64,000 nucleotides of DNA from Hygrophila difformis (GCA_030278955.1 JAOANR010000006.1:29617124-29681123); one strand, 5' to 3'; shown: positions 43,880 through 56,536, counted from the first letter of the stretch. The notes: generated by a model not told the origin, from the sequence alone. Numbers and translations are program-made.

Positions 43880-44640
43880 GGCGCCTTAAGCAGCGAGTGG
43901 TGGCGGATCCCAGGCGGCGGCCTAGGCGGCCTCGACGGCGGCTTCCAGCTAGAAGCGGCGGCCTCAGGTGGCGGCCTCTGCAAGAAGGGCGGCTTCTAGG
44001 TGGCGGCCTTTGTGCGAGTGGCGGCCTCGAAGCAGTGGCGGCTTGCGCAAGGGGCGGCGGCCTCCTCCGAAGAGGATGAGGGCGGCCCGTGCAAGGGGAG
44101 GCTTCCGGGCTAGAGGGGGTGGCCTCGTGCGAATAAGGCAGCAGCGGCCTCACGAAGAGGGATTGGCTGCCTTCCAAGGACGGCGGCTTCCAAGAGATGG
44201 CGGCCGAGGAGTGGCGGCCCTCCAAGGGTGGCGGCCTCCAAGAGATGGCGGCCAAGGCGGCGGCCTCCCGAGGGATAGATGGCGGCCTCCGAGGTGAGGC
44301 AGTGGCGGCCTCCAAGCACTCCAGGGTGGCGACCTCTAAGTTATCCAAGGGTGGCGGCCTCCTAGCACTCTAAGGGGTGGCGGCCTCCAAGCAATCAAGG
44401 GATGGCAGTGGCGGCCTGCTCCGGATCAGAGCTGGCGGCCTCCGGGAGTCTAGGTGGTGGCGGCCTGATGGGCGAAGGTGGCGGCCTCTTGGATGACGAT
44501 GGCGGCCTGCTGGAGTGAAGGTGACGGCCTCTCAGGCGAAGGACGGCGGCCTCTCCGGCGTGAAGGTGGCAGCCTCCGACGAAAAAGGTGGCAGCAGTCT
44601 CCTTATAAGACTAGGCTGGCGGCCGAAGTCTGAGCGAGAA
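43880..44640 (+). repeat. GC-rich GGCGGCCTC tandem array in the Tat 3' untranslated region
   Basis: Roughly thirty occurrences of GGCGGCCTC or close variants (GTGGCGGCCTCCAAG, GGCGGCTTC) at irregular spacing of 15-30 bases. Long frames occur on both strands (for example 43776-44348 minus) only because of the composition. Hypervariable tandem repeats at this exact position are a known property of Tat elements. Confidence 0.85.
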
Positions 44641-44726
44641 AAAAATGAGACATAGGGGGCTTGGGCCTCCAAACCCAAAATTAAGCGCGCAAATTTGTCT
44701 TATAAAATGTCAATCAGACAAAATGC

Positions 44727-44740
44727 GCGAGGGGGACATC
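44727..44740 (+). promoter_or_regulatory. polypurine tract of the Tat element
   Basis: GCGAGGGGGACATC directly before the 3' LTR start TGTTAACC. Confidence 0.75.
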
Positions 44741-45386
44741 TGTTAACCAGCAAAAATTGGAGCCCATCTCTATGGTGAAGGCCCATCTGTTTTCGGTTGC
44801 CCGGCCCAGTCAAAAATATATCCGGAAGAAAGACGCGTAGCCTAGAAGATATATCCGGAGGTGGATGTGTGGCCCAGTCCGGAAGAGGGGTTCAAGGCCT
44901 GGTACGTGAAGAAGTCCTCAAGAGGCCTCACACAAAATCAAGATGAGGCGAGGTGCCAATAGATCATGGCGAGGTGCCAAAGTGCCAATAAACATAGAGG
45001 TGCCAATAAGGAAACAAATTATGTTCCATGGAAACAAATCATGTTCCATGGAAACAGATCATGGCCAGACAGTCCGAACGAAGGAGGCTTCACCATTATC
45101 TAAGGAAACAAATCTAGAGACGGATCGGAGGAGCGTCCATAGTTCAAGTTTGAGGGAGGCTTCACCATTATATAAGCGCAAGTGGCCTCGCAAGCAGAGA
45201 CACCTCGAACACTCCGAGAGAGAGCTTTTACTTATTTTCCCAGCATTTTATTGTTTTCTGTTCTTAAATTCTTTTACCGCTTTCTTTAAATTTCTGTTTT
45301 CGTTTTTCCTAGTTTTTCCTGTAATCTTTCCTCCCAATTCATCAATAAAAGAGAGATACTTTCCTCCCAAAATTTTACTGTTAACA
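44741..45386 (+). repeat. 3' LTR of the Tat element
   Basis: About 99% identical by eye to 35409-36055. Followed by the TSD ATTAT. Confidence 0.93.
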
Positions 45387-45854
45387 ATTATATATAGATT
45401 TTTAAGCTATTTTTAATATGTATTTTAAAAACAAAGCGCTAAATGTTGTGATTATTTCCCAAGGGCATCCATTGTCCGCTTGTGCTTCTATTCTCCACTT
45501 GGCTAGCTTGGTGCTCTGCTCCAAATCCCTCTATTGGACTTGCTAAAGACTAGGTACATTATAAGGTCCTGCTTGGTCTGTGTTTTTTGTTTTAATATTT
45601 GAAAAACAAGAAGTTAATCGAAACACGCGATAAAAAATATTTTTATTATTTATTACAAATTTTTATAATAAAAATATTTTTGATCGTGTGTTTGGATTAA
45701 TTTCCTATTTTATTTTGTTATTTGACGGTTTAAATAATATAAAATAAGTTAGTTTAACCAAATTTTTTAATTTATATTAATGGATGAGGCATGGTCTAGG
45801 GGATTTGAACGGTTAATGCACAATTAGGATGTTGCAACCTTAAGGGGAATGTAA
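45387..45854. other. AT-rich flanking DNA, no gene seen
   Basis: Begins with the second half of the direct repeat split by the Tat element (see 34501-35408). Nothing else is supportable. Confidence 0.5.
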
Positions 45855-45856
45855 TA

Positions 45857-46123
45857 CTCCCTCCGTTTTTTTTTTAAAACCTTACACTTCTCATTTGTAC
45901 GTATGCCAATGCACATTTTCAATGATTAATAACTCAAATTCGGTACAAGTAAAAATTCTAAAAATTTAATATTTAAAAACTACAAGATGATACGAATCCA
46001 ACAAGATCTCACTTGACTATATGTTGTCTTCTATAACTATAACAAAAATAGAAGTCAAAATGCTACAATGAACAGTAAAAAAGTCAAAACGTTAGATTTT
46101 TTTTAAAAAAAAAACGGGGGGAG
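45857..46123. mobile_element. Stowaway-like MITE (Tc1/mariner), 267 bp
   Basis: Terminal inverted repeats CTCCCTCCGTTTTTTTT and AAAAAAACGGGGGGAG, flanked by TA on both sides (45855-45856 and 46124-46125). No coding sequence, AT-rich interior, the normal form of Stowaway MITEs. Confidence 0.85.
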
Positions 46124-46253
46124 TATATTGGGAGAATGGTTTAAAAGATGTGAAATAAATTACTCATATTAACAAAGTACATTTTTTTGTAGTCATGATA
46201 TAGCATGTTGGCCTTCAAGTAATCTAGGATGGGTGACCCTTAACCAAAAAATA

Positions 46254-46345
46254 CTCCCTATGTCCCAACATATTAAATCCATTTCACTCCGACATGTTAT
46301 CCAGTTTCCAGTATATTATTTTAACGCTCAATATCTCAAATTATA
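46254..46345. repeat. fragment resembling one Stowaway end
   Basis: ATACTCCCTATGTCCCAACA at about 46251 looks like a diverged Stowaway terminus, with no partner before the next element begins at 46348. Confidence 0.35.
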
Positions 46346-46347
46346 TA

Positions 46348-46782
46348 CTTTCTCCGTTTTGTTTTGTTTGCCCCATTTGGGGTTTGGGCACTATTCACAC
46401 ATACACTTTGACTTAAAGTTTTATCATAGTTATACAAGTTAAAATATAGCCAAGTGGGATATTGTTAGATCTCTCGTCGTGTAGTTTTAAAATATCGAAC
46501 TTTTGAAATTTTTACTTGTACCGAATTTGAGTTATTAATGATTTAAAATGTGCATTGAGCTGGACGCTGGTGGGTCCATAGCAAATTTAAAAAAAGAAAA
46601 AAAAAGAGAAAAAAAAGAGAAAAAAAGAGGAAGTATACAAGTAAAAGTTGTATATAGACCGACTCTAACAATACCACAATGACTATTTTTATGATTATAT
46701 AATTGCGATCAAGTTAGATCAAAATTCATCCATAAACAGTCACAAAAGTCAAAACAATTCTATTAACCTAAACTGGAGGGAG
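46348..46782. mobile_element. Stowaway-like MITE, 435 bp, longer than usual
   Basis: Starts CTTTCTCCGTTTTGTTTTG and ends AAACTGGAGGGAG, flanked by TA (46346-46347 and 46783-46784). The interior includes an A/G-rich simple repeat (about 46590-46630) that may be an added insertion. Confidence 0.6.
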
Positions 46783-46893
46783 TATTAGTTCATCGGAACT
46801 AAAATAATATTTTTGGTAAAAAGTGACACTCAAATATCGGCAAAGAGTAGTAGAAGTTCAATCCACATAAATTATAAAATGATAAATGCTAAG

Positions 46894-47365
46894 GGGATAA
46901 AATGCCAAAATGGTGACGTAACTTTGCTTATTTTCCAATTTGGTGCCATAACTTTCGAGTTTTCTAATTTGGTACAACAACTTTGCTAATGGTCTTCAAA
47001 ATGGTCCCATCGGGCCTTAATCACTCACATTTGCCGATGTGACATGAAATTAGTGTAAATAATTAATTTAATTGTGTCATGTAGGTGCCAAGTAGGCATT
47101 GACTGAGTTTGACATACACATGTAGCTACTTTCTAACACATTTGTTCCATACTTTCAAAGTGGGATACATAGCACCTACATGACATAATTAAGTCAATTA
47201 TTTACACTAATCTTGTTCCATTTCAGCAAATTGGGAGTGATTAAGTTCCGATGGGACCATTTTGGGGACTATTAGAAAATTTATGGCACCAGATTAGAAA
47301 ATTCCAAAATTATGGCACCAAATTGAAAAATGAGCAAAGTTATGCACCATTTTAGCATTTTTTTC
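46894..47365. mobile_element. Mutator-type MITE, 472 bp, long inverted repeats
   Basis: The left arm (GGATAAAATGCCAAAATGGT from 46895) and the reverse complement of the right arm (GAAAAAAATGCTAAAATGGT from 47365) match over about 150-200 bases, including a shared TCCCATCGG block. Flanks are AAATGCTAAG (46884-46893) and AAATGGTAAG (47366-47375), a 10-bp duplication with one change, as expected for Mutator-like elements. No ORF. Confidence 0.82.
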
Positions 47366-47377
47366 AAATGGTAAGAA

Positions 47378-47475
47378 TAGGGTGCCGGTACAGAATCGAA
47401 CCCCAGAACATTAGGTTGAGAGGTATGAGACTTGAGCAATTAGTCAATTAATCATCCTCAGCGAAACCAAAAGTG
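47378..47475 (-). mobile_element. tRNA-derived SINE remnant
   Basis: Read on the minus strand there is a B-box GGTTCGATTC (47402-47393) with an upstream TTGACTAATTGCTCAAG that could be a degenerate A box. No full element boundaries are found. Confidence 0.4.
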
Positions 47476-48000
47476 TTTTTAAAACATAATAAATAAATAA
47501 ATGGGAATTATGAACCATAAGCATGAGTGTGGAGTGCCTACTGGCTACCACTAATGACTCTTACGGTGACGGTGGTGGTCTAAGGAGTCAAATCTACAAA
47601 AAGTAGTTAGTTTTTTCTACCTGGTAATTTTTTGGGTAACGGTGATGTAAAACATTGGCAAAGAAAAGAAGAAGTACCAAAAAAAAAAAAACGCTACAGA
47701 AAGGGGAAGGGAGAGAAGCAGGCATAACAAAGAAATTAGCAACCGAATTGCCCTCCTGCAGAATGTGATACTATTTGTAGCCCAAATGCAAATTTAACAA
47801 ATTGTAGATATTCTTAACTTGCAAAAGAGAAAATGGTCCCTGTTAAGTCTCTATAATTCATAATCTGAAGAGCTGGAAAAGAGTCAGAAAAACAGCACCA
47901 CACCACTACGCCTCTTTGATGCAACCTCACATATCATTCCAAACCACATGGAGCTCGGCCATAAGGTTGGAGGCTATGCCTACAGAACCAGAGAAACCCT
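47476..48000. other. intergenic DNA, nothing recognised
   Basis: AT-rich with purine-rich stretches near 47660-47720. No supportable gene. Confidence 0.5.
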
Positions 48001-48882
48001 CTACCTAATTCCCACCCCCGAGCGAATTACACCCCAAATCCCGCAGGAACGAGGTTGCCAAGGGAAATTCCATCTATATGGAGAATGACTCCACATGTGG
48101 TGCGGGTTGTCCCTGCACCAATGGTGGAGGAGGAGGTAAACCTTTTGGTGGATTAATAAGTTCACAATTTGCATATCCTCCTTGATGATTGTTATGTTGG
48201 CGTGGTAAAGGATTAAAGTTCCATTTCTGTCCACCATTATGACCTGGTTGTTTTCTCCAAATATTGGTAAAAGTGGTGCCCTCGGCATATTTGCATGGTT
48301 TGTGGGGGTGCCATGCCTCTGGTCCGCACATGTCTTGATTTTCAAATAGGCCATATTCTTACCCTTGATTTGGGGAATTGCCAGGCAGATTAGGTGATTT
48401 GTGGTTATTCTCATCTTTGCGTTCGACCTTGGTGTATTGGCATGCGTAGGTTCATCCTGGGTATGGCATTTTCTATTATTCATCCAATTTTTCTAAGTGG
48501 TTGGGTGATTGTGGGAACCACATAAATTGGTAGAGCCCCGATGATGGACTGTCCGGGGAACCTAGGCTAAAACCTTGGGTATGGGATTGTGGAAGTTATG
48601 CACCTATAGATGTTGATACCCACGTTCCTATAGGGGAATATGGAGGGAACACTGCCCTTGGAAATATGATTGTCCATAATTGGGCATATATGTAGGCATC
48701 ATTAGATTGTTCATATTTTGTCTCGCTGCCACGTGTATGTCTGCTTGGGACCAGTCTATGACAGTAGCCATTCTTTAGACTATATCTGCATCCTCTATAT
48801 TTACCAATCTTTCTATGGCCATGTCCTCTGAGTTTTGGGATTGTGATGTAGAAGACGTCGAATCGGTGAGCCCTGAAAAGGC
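48001..48882 (-). pseudogene. decayed coding sequence, downstream part, split by the Tekay element
   Basis: The minus-strand stretch from 48882 reads as protein-like sequence in one phase (SGLTDSTSSTSQSQNSEDMA, then IERLVNIEDADIV), then a stop, then VIDWSQADIHVAARQNMNNL in the same phase. A further plausible piece at 48331-48074 contains CELINPPKGLPPPPPL. Stops and phase changes show decay. The upstream part lies beyond the Tekay element at 59776-59880. I do not recognise the family. Confidence 0.4.
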
Positions 48883-51411
48883 TGTAACACCCCGGATTTG
48901 GTCACCCAGGCCGGGACGCTACCGCCACACCCTTCCAAACAAGACCCGATTAAATCGAGCTTATTTAAAAGGATGCTAAGGCTTAAGTTGCATCATTGAC
49001 TTAAAAATATTTAAAAACCATTCAAATAAGCCCGAAGTTTAATCAGAGTATAACACACATAATAATAATAAGCAGTGCGGAAGCAGAAATAAACAGGGCC
49101 AAAACATGCGGCCAAAACCAGAGTCTAAGTCCAATGCATAAATTAAAATAAATAAAATGCGACAAGTCTTCTTTTAAAAATGGAAATCCCATCCCTCCAT
49201 GCGATGCTTACTCTGCGAATTCTGAAAGAAAAATAAAACAACAATTTATCAGTACAAAGGTACTGCGTAAGTTAATATATAGCACAACGAATTTTAAAAG
49301 TTTTTAGGAGAATATACAAAATAATATATTTATTTAAAAGACGAGTAAATAAATTAATTTAAAATTCTTACACATATGCCACGAACATTTTACCAATGTT
49401 AGTTATGATCGAGGACACCCCATTAGCATATCCTAGGGACGAACCCACAGGACCAACCTTTGGGACTTTATACCCACAAGGACTCAAACATATCCTAGGG
49501 ACGAACCCTTGGGATCAACCTCTGGGACTCATACCCACGAGGTAAGTGCATGCAGCGGACCCTATACAGACACACTCCGGAGCCCTAGATAATCCATACG
49601 GATACATCTAGGAGTATAGACTCATACATCACAATAATCAATGCCGTTTTGGCTACAAAAGAGGTGGCGACATAATTTTCACCACATTGGGCATCCCACT
49701 CGATCAAAACTTACAAAGTTTTAAAACCACATTTTATCATTTCATAATATTTCCACATTTCCAGAATCCATATTCTTCAAAAATGAGTAACACTCGACTC
49801 ATAGTTCATCGAATATACCAAATAGCCGTTACCGATTAAAAGTAACACTGTGGCAGTTTTCAAAATCGCATTTAAAAATGCATCAAATTATTTTTAAAAA
49901 TTCTGGAAAAATTACAGTAGCTAGGAAACATCAAAATAAGCATTTTTCATAGAAATAGTCATCTCAAAATTCGGACTCTAAACTGATCATTTTATCCCAT
50001 TTCAGAAAGCTATTGAATTACCATTCCTCATGCTTCAGTAAATCCGACCACAGTGAGTTCAAAAATTCATAACAATTTCATATGTGCTCCAAAAATCATG
50101 AAATTTTACAAGGATGTTCTAGACACATATTAGAACAAGTTTTGATGAAGACATCAAGCACTAAAAACGATCATAGGCAAGAGTGAATCGAACAACAAAA
50201 CTGACTACATACATACATTAAATCTGTCAACCTATGTGCAGAAAATACCAGATCGAATTTGGGTGATCAAAACATGTCCAAAAATTATAAACATTTACAG
50301 AGAGCATCTTTAGGACATTAGGAACAAGTTTTATTTTGGAAGGTTCTCCTAAAAATGTACGGATCATGGTCGAATTCACAGAACAATAAAATTGGTCATA
50401 GGAAAACCCTATTTGACAGATTTTGTCAAATGAAAAGATAAACCTATATCTCGAGTTATACTCAACCAAAACTCCTAAAAATCGACGTGCACAATACTAA
50501 CTTACTTGAGATGAGTTTAGAACCGAATATCCCCTTGGTGGAATCTTGGAAATCGTCCAACTCGACCCCAACAATCAAAACTTCTACCGAATGCACCTAT
50601 TATGGAGTTGTCGGAGGAAATTCTCAATTCTAGGACAAGGGATTCGAATCTAAGACCAAGGAAATGAAGTAGAACTCTTACCTACACATAGGAGAAAGGT
50701 TTGGATCACTTGAACACGTCCAACTCTCTGCCAAGTGAAGCACCACTCAAGAACTCTCACCACTCTCACTATGAAACTTCTTAAGTGCAAATGGGTGGAA
50801 TGGAGGCATGACTAGGGTATTTATAGAGGTGGGGAGTTGTCCAATGACTGACATAGGATGCTAGGGATGTGAGGGGATGAAATGCAACCCATAACTCCCG
50901 AATTAATCCCCTCAATCCTCATCCAAAACCCCCACTCCTCTCATAGCTCCATAGGATCCTCCAAGGTGTGTTGTATGAGCTTAAAGACTAAGTTTGTGGG
51001 GGTGTTAATGCTTCTCAACCCAATCATAACCCCCCCACAACGTCCACAATGTCTGATGATTGAATTCAAATCGATTGGAGACGTGCAAAACAAAAATCAA
51101 TGCAAGAATCCACTTGTAACGCCTGCATAGCAGGTCTGCTGCTGGTGGCGCGCTGGTGGCGCGCACCGCGCGGCCACCAGGCAGCGTTTTTTTTTTTTTT
51201 TTTTTTTTAAATATTATGATTTTTAATCTCTTAAAAATCATAATATGAATTATCCGAGATTTTTGGGATAATTCGATACATCTATCCCGAGTCGCGATTA
51301 TCCGAAATATTTAATTCCGTTCTCTCGGAATTAATTCGATTTCGATAAATAAATCCAAATTTCTTAACTTTCGGATTTTACAACTCCCATGTCGATTTCT
51401 CAGGTATTACA
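48883..51411 (-). repeat. 3' LTR of the Tekay element
   Basis: Plus-strand start TGTAACACCCCGGATTTGG and end GGTATTACA. It differs from the other LTR by an extra GCTGGTGGCGC near 51150 and a longer poly-T near 51190. A TATA box (TATAAATA on the minus strand) lies at 50825-50818. Confidence 0.93.
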
Positions 51412-51424
51412 GTCTACCCTCCTT
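51412..51424 (-). promoter_or_regulatory. polypurine tract of the Tekay element
   Basis: Minus strand AAGGAGGGTAGAC directly before the 3' LTR. Confidence 0.75.
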
Positions 51425-51604
51425 AGAAATCAACTTCGTCCTCGAAGTTGGGTCGCACTCGGATTGATAGTAATGCATGTAATGATTCGCACACATAAAA
51501 TATTTGAGGTTTGAAAATTAAATTCTTACCTCGGCGTGCGACGACTCTCTGCGGGGTATCACATCCTCCCCCCCTTAGGACTACAGTTATGTCCCCATAA
51601 CTGC

Positions 51605-54600
51605 TCACGAGTCGTGTTGAAAAAGGTTGGGATACTTTTGCTTTATATCCGATTCCAACTCCCACGTCGCTTCTTCGGTACCATGATTAGACCATAGTAC
51701 CTTCACCATTCTCACGGTCTTGCTTCTTGTGACTCTTTCTTTGACGTCCAGTATCTCGATCGGATACTCCTCATACGTCAGGTCATCATCCAGCTCAATC
51801 ACATCAGTCTGCAAGACGTGAGTTGGATCGTGCACATATTTCTTCAGCTGAGAAACATGAAACACGTTGTGCACCCGTGATAATTCCGGTGGAAGAGCCA
51901 ATCGGTAGGCCAAGGTACCTACACGGTCTAAAATCTCGTATGGACCAATGTAACGAGGACTCACCTTCCCTCGTTTGCCAAATCGCATCACCCCCTTCAT
52001 GGGTGACACCTTTAGCATGACCTTGTCTCCCACTTGGAATTCCAACTCTTGTCGCCTCGTATCGGCATAGCTCTTTTGGCGATCTTGTGCGGCCTTCATC
52101 TTTTGTTGGACAATCTGGATCTGTTTACTCATATCTTCAATGAGCTGAGGTCCAACAACTACAGAATTTTCATCATTTGTCCAGCATATCGGACTGCGAC
52201 ACTTGCGTCCATAGAGAGCTTCGAACGGTGCCATGCCAATGCTAGCATGATAACTGTTGTTATACGAGAATTCAATTAGCGGTAAGTGGTTCTCCCAACT
52301 TCCCTTGAATTCAAGTACACACGCTCTAAGCATATCTTCAAGTGTTTGTATCGTCCGCTCAGTTTGACCGTCGGTCATCGGATGAAAGGCTGTGCTCATC
52401 TTGATTTGGGTTCCCAAGGCTTCTTGTAATTTTGTCCAAAAATTTGAGACCAATCTACTGTCTTGGTCCGAAATAATATCATGTGGCACTCCGTGCCTTC
52501 GAACCACATTATCGATATATGCCTTGGCTAGTTGATCCATCGACCAATTGTCTTTCATTGGTATAAAGATGGCAGTCTTTGTTAACCGATCAACTATTAC
52601 CCAAATTTTGTTCATCCCTCGAGGAGATCTTGGTAAGCCCGAGACAAAGTCCATGGAAATACTATCCCATTTCCAATTTGGGATCTCCAACGGTCTCACC
52701 AATCCCAATGGCTTTTGCCGCACTGCCTTTACCTTTTGGCAAGTTATACATTTAGCCACAAAATCCGCAACATCTTTCTTCATTCTCGGCCACCAATAGA
52801 TTTTCTTCAAATCCTTATACAGCTTATCACCACCAGGGTGTACTGAATAAGGCGTACTGTGGCCTTCCTCCATCAATTTCTGCTTCAATTCCTCACACTT
52901 GTGAGGAACGCACCACCTCCCTTTAAAGCGAATACTCCCGTTATCGTGGACTGTGAATCCTACCGCTTTTCCCTCGTCCATCTTCTCCTTGATCCTCTTG
53001 AGATTCTCATCATCCGGCTGAGCTGCCATAATCTCGTCAAATACGGTAGATTCAATCGTCACGGCATTCACCCTTTCTACCACAGCCCCATAATGGACTA
53101 GTTCAGTTTCCAACCTTGCTAGGTCCATATATAGTCCTGACGGTAAAATAAGAGTGTTTGTCGTGTGCTTCGCCTTTCGACTTAATGCGTCTGCCACGAC
53201 GTTTGCTTTTCCTTCGTGATAGGCTATATCCAGGTCGTAGTCTTTGATTAACTCAAGCCATCTCCGCTGCCTCATATTTAACTCCTTTTGAGTAAATATG
53301 TACTTGAGGCTCTTGTGGTCCGTGAACATCCGACACGTTCGTCCGTATAAGTAGTGTCGCCAAATCTTGAGAGCGAACACCACCGCGGCTAATTCTAGAT
53401 CGTGCATCGGATAATTCTCCTCATGCGGCTTGAGTTGTCGTGATGCGTAGGAAATAACCCTCTGGTTTTGCATAAGTACACACCCGAGTCCTTCTTTTGA
53501 AGCGTCACTGTACACTTCAAAATCTTCCGTTTCTGATGGAAGTATCAGGACTGGCGCTGTTGTAAGTCTTTTCTTGAGTTCATGGAAAGACTTTTCGCAC
53601 TCTATAGTCCATTCGAACTTTAACCCCTTTTTCAGCAGTTGGGTCATTGGCCTTGCAATCTTGGAGAAATCTTTCACGAATCTTCTGTAGTATCCGGCTA
53701 GTCCAAGAAAGCTTCTTACTTCTGTCTGACTCGTCGGTGCCGGCCAATCAATCACTGCCGATATTTTTGCCGGGTCAACCGACACTCCCTTAGCCGATAC
53801 TATGTGCCCCAAGAATGCGACTTCCTTCATCCAAAACTCGCATTTCGACAGTTTTGCGTACAGCTGATTCCTCCTCAGAGTTCCGAGCACTTGATGCAAG
53901 TGTTTCGTATGCTCCTCATCGTCCCTTGAGTAAACTAGAATGTCATCGATAAATACGACGACACAAGAATCTAGCAACTCTCGGAAAACACTATTCATGA
54001 GGTTCATGAATACTGCGGGAGCGTTTGTGAGACCAAAGGACATTATGATGAATTCGTAGTGCCCATATCTCGTACGAAACGCTGTCTTTGGTATATCCTT
54101 CTCGGCTATACGCAGTTGGTGGTATCCCGATCTCAGGTCGATCTTGGAAAATACCGAAGCTCCTCTCAGTTGATCGAAAAGGTCTTCGATCCTGGGTAGC
54201 GGGTACTTGTTCTTAATCGTGACTTGATTAAGACCTCTGTAGTCTATGCATAACCGAAGTCCACCGTCTTTCTTCTTAACGAATAGGACTGGCGCTCCCC
54301 AAGGTGACGTACTCGGTCGAATATAACCTTTTGATAACAACTCTTCTAGTTGTTCCTTCAGCTCTTTCATTTCTGCTGGTGCCATGCGATATGGTGCCTT
54401 GGATACCGGTTCGGTTCCAGGTACCAGATCAATCGTGAACTCAATCTCTCGCTCAGGTGGCATCCCTGGGATATCTTCTGGAAAAACGTCAGGATATTCT
54501 TTTACGACTGGGATCTCGTCGATCTTGTTTCCCTCATCGTTGAGGTTATGCACATAGCATGCATATAAGTGATAGCCTTTCCGTATGAGATTGTAGAACC

Positions 54601-55501
54601 TCAAGGCATTCACTACCTTAGCGTTTTTCTTTCGAGGCTGCATGTAATACACAACCTTCCTCCCTCGACTCTTGGCTAAGGAAATCTTCTGCTTCTGGCA
54701 CTCAATAACAGCTTTGTATTGAGTCAGAAAATCCATGCCTAAGATGACGTCGAAGTCCCCAAGATCAAACTCAATTAGATTCGCGAATAATTCTAGATTC
54801 TTGATTACTATCGGGGTTCCATCGTATCGTTTCAAACACGATATCACCTTGCCCGATGGTAATTGAATTCCTAAGTTAATGTTCGTAAGCGCTGGTAGAT
54901 CTAAGGCAGATATAATCCTTGTAGATATTAAAGAACAGCTCGCGCCTGAATCGAACAAAACTTTAACGGGTACACTTAAAGCAGTAAACGTACCAGTGAT
55001 CACTTCTCCCTGAGCGGCCAAATCCGCTTGGTTGATCACGTTCAAGCGTCCCACGGCTCCGCCTTGATTTCTCTGCTGGTTGTGATTCTGGGGTGGCCCT
55101 TGAGCTTGTTGGAACCTTTGTCCTTGATTGTTATGCTGATTCGGCCCAGTTGGGTGATTCCCAGTTGGTCGAATCACTAAGTCCAGCCTCTTCTCGATTG
55201 TCTCCTCTCGAATTCTACAATCCCTTCTCAGGTGGCCTTCTCTGCCACACCTATAACAAGACCCAGGTTTCGGGCATTCGCGCACCAGATGCGGAATGTT
55301 GCATTGCGGGCATCGGGGTATGAAAGCACCCTGATTCCCAGGCCTCCGATTTCCATTCCCTCCTTGGTTGAACCCTTTTTTTCTCAATTCTTCTCTGTCC
55401 TTCATTCTTTGCCAGATCGTTCCCTTTCCTAAAGTTGTTACCATTGTTGTTGCTCCGATTCCTCTTATCAAATTGATTCGAGCCCTTGCTCGACTCCCCA
55501 T
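51605..55501 (-). CDS. Tekay pol polyprotein with chromodomain, 1298 codons, intact frame
   Basis: The first in-phase residues are the gag C-terminus: two CCHC-type knuckles ([13 protein letters not shown] and [14 protein letters not shown]). The protease follows ([15 protein letters not shown], about residue 182). Reverse transcriptase has [20 protein letters not shown] and [11 protein letters not shown]; RNase H has [20 protein letters not shown]. Integrase has a zinc region ([21 protein letters not shown]) and core ([25 protein letters not shown]). A chromodomain closes it ([31 protein letters not shown]). The Met at 55501 is not a natural start; the protein is normally reached from gag, and here gag ends in another phase, so pol is probably not made from this copy. 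Confidence 0.9.
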   Translation of the reverse strand: MGSRARARINLIRGIGATTMVTTLGKGTIWQRMKDREELRKKGFNQGGNGNRRPGNQGAFIPRCPQCNIPHLVRECPKPGSCYRCGREGHLRRDCRIREETIEKRLDLVIRPTGNHPTGPNQHNNQGQRFQQAQGPPQNHNQQRNQGGAVGRLNVINQADLAAQGEVITGTFTALSVPVKVLFDSGASCSLISTRIISALDLPALTNINLGIQLPSGKVISCLKRYDGTPIVIKNLELFANLIEFDLGDFDVILGMDFLTQYKAVIECQKQKISLAKSRGRKVVYYMQPRKKNAKVVNALRFYNLIRKGYHLYACYVHNLNDEGNKIDEIPVVKEYPDVFPEDIPGMPPEREIEFTIDLVPGTEPVSKAPYRMAPAEMKELKEQLEELLSKGYIRPSTSPWGAPVLFVKKKDGGLRLCIDYRGLNQVTIKNKYPLPRIEDLFDQLRGASVFSKIDLRSGYHQLRIAEKDIPKTAFRTRYGHYEFIIMSFGLTNAPAVFMNLMNSVFRELLDSCVVVFIDDILVYSRDDEEHTKHLHQVLGTLRRNQLYAKLSKCEFWMKEVAFLGHIVSAKGVSVDPAKISAVIDWPAPTSQTEVRSFLGLAGYYRRFVKDFSKIARPMTQLLKKGLKFEWTIECEKSFHELKKRLTTAPVLILPSETEDFEVYSDASKEGLGCVLMQNQRVISYASRQLKPHEENYPMHDLELAAVVFALKIWRHYLYGRTCRMFTDHKSLKYIFTQKELNMRQRRWLELIKDYDLDIAYHEGKANVVADALSRKAKHTTNTLILPSGLYMDLARLETELVHYGAVVERVNAVTIESTVFDEIMAAQPDDENLKRIKEKMDEGKAVGFTVHDNGSIRFKGRWCVPHKCEELKQKLMEEGHSTPYSVHPGGDKLYKDLKKIYWWPRMKKDVADFVAKCITCQKVKAVRQKPLGLVRPLEIPNWKWDSISMDFVSGLPRSPRGMNKIWVIVDRLTKTAIFIPMKDNWSMDQLAKAYIDNVVRRHGVPHDIISDQDSRLVSNFWTKLQEALGTQIKMSTAFHPMTDGQTERTIQTLEDMLRACVLEFKGSWENHLPLIEFSYNNSYHASIGMAPFEALYGRKCRSPICWTNDENSVVVGPQLIEDMSKQIQIVQQKMKAAQDRQKSYADTRRQELEFQVGDKVMLKVSPMKGVMRFGKRGKVSPRYIGPYEILDRVGTLAYRLALPPELSRVHNVFHVSQLKKYVHDPTHVLQTDVIELDDDLTYEEYPIEILDVKERVTRSKTVRMVKVLWSNHGTEEATWELESDIKQKYPNLFQHDS

Positions 55502-56336
55502 GGTCCTTGCGCTTCAGCTGTTGAACCCGTGCGATTGCCACTGCACGATCGTAAACAGCCTGCAGAGTTGTGTGCTGTCCGCCAACTAGAATCTCTCTGA
55601 TGCTGAGGTTCAGCCCCATCTCAAATTTCTGGGCTTTGTCGGCATCAGTCGGTACCAATCTTGGAGCGAAACGGACGAGTTCCTTGAATCTCGCGTAGTA
55701 CTCCTGTACTGTCTGAGTACCCTGACGAAGGTTGATAAACTCTTCGTACTTAGCCGTCTTCGTGCTAAGAGGGTAAAATCTCTCTCTCATCATCTCCTTG
55801 AATTCTTCCCAAAAATAAACTTGCTCGCCATCCGCTAGTCCCCCTTGGTGGTTCTGCCACCATTCATCCGCCTCCCCACTTAAATAGTACGTAGCTACCC
55901 TCACCTTCTCATTCTCGGGACATCTGACGGCGTTCAAAAGCTTGTCAAATATCCTCATCCAATCTTCTAGCTTTGCGGGATCCTCTTGTCCCTCGTAATG
56001 GGGCGGCTGGTATGGGTTTACCATTGCCAGATAGTTAATACGGGCTGCCGGCGGAGGTACCGCCGCTTGGGCCCTATTAACTTCGGCGTTGCCCAGTGCT
56101 ATGAGGACTTGCTCTACAGTCCTCAACCGTGCGTCTACAACATTGGGTACAGCGCCCGCCTGACCTCCAACGTTAGGTGGGTTTGCACCCACTGGCCCAT
56201 TTGCCCCGTCCGGGTTCAGTGGTGCCCCACCTTCGGCTGGTACATTAGGGTTGGCGTTGTTAGCAGCAGGGTTTTCCCTTCGCAGTCTTCCCCTTGGCGG
56301 CATTCTGTTAGATAAGCACGCAAGGGTAAGAATCAA
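55251..56336 (-). pseudogene. Tekay gag, frameshifted near its end
   Basis: Likely starts at the internal MPPRGRLRRENPAANN (56303). An Asn/Pro/Gly-rich N-terminus is followed by the Retrotrans_gag domain (PPHYEGQEDPAKLEDWMRIF, TYYLSGEADEWWQNHQGG, FYPLSTKTAKYEEFINLRQG). From about 55440 the phase no longer encodes the knuckle region, which is found in the overlapping pol frame, so a small indel has split gag from pol. Confidence 0.88.
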
Positions 56337-56536
56337 ATTCTACGGTAGGTTAGTAGTCAAGTTAGTAAGTTCTAACATCTCTACGCAGAATTCTAAAAGA
56401 GACGACGCAACAAAGGAAAAGGAAAAATGCTTCACTCGATCATTTAGGAAAAATATTATAAAACAGCTACAATGGAAGGCAAATCAAGGTAATATAAAAT
56501 ACGGAAAGCAATAGATAATCCAACGATATGATGCGA

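Larger units (their letters stand above)
35409..45386 (+). mobile_element. Tat-lineage Ty3/Gypsy retrotransposon, young but defective
   Basis: LTRs 35409-36055 and 44741-45386 with a perfect duplication ATTAT (35404-35408, 45387-45391). Gag-protease and pol are in different frames. The pol order (reverse transcriptase, RNase H, second RNase H, integrase) is diagnostic of the Tat lineage in plants. A GC-rich tandem-repeat region fills the space before the 3' LTR, also typical of Tat. Four in-frame stops break the proteins. About 7 LTR differences by eye in 646 bases. Confidence 0.93.

Noticed and set aside
43776..44348. A 190-codon minus-strand frame rich in Arg, Pro and Ala
   Set aside because: It lies in the GGCGGCCTC array, where both strands are open in several phases; it is a by-product of the repeat.
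50227..50469. 80-codon minus-strand frame, repeated at 58610-58852
   Set aside because: Present in both Tekay LTRs only because the LTRs are near-identical; no domain and no evidence of translation.
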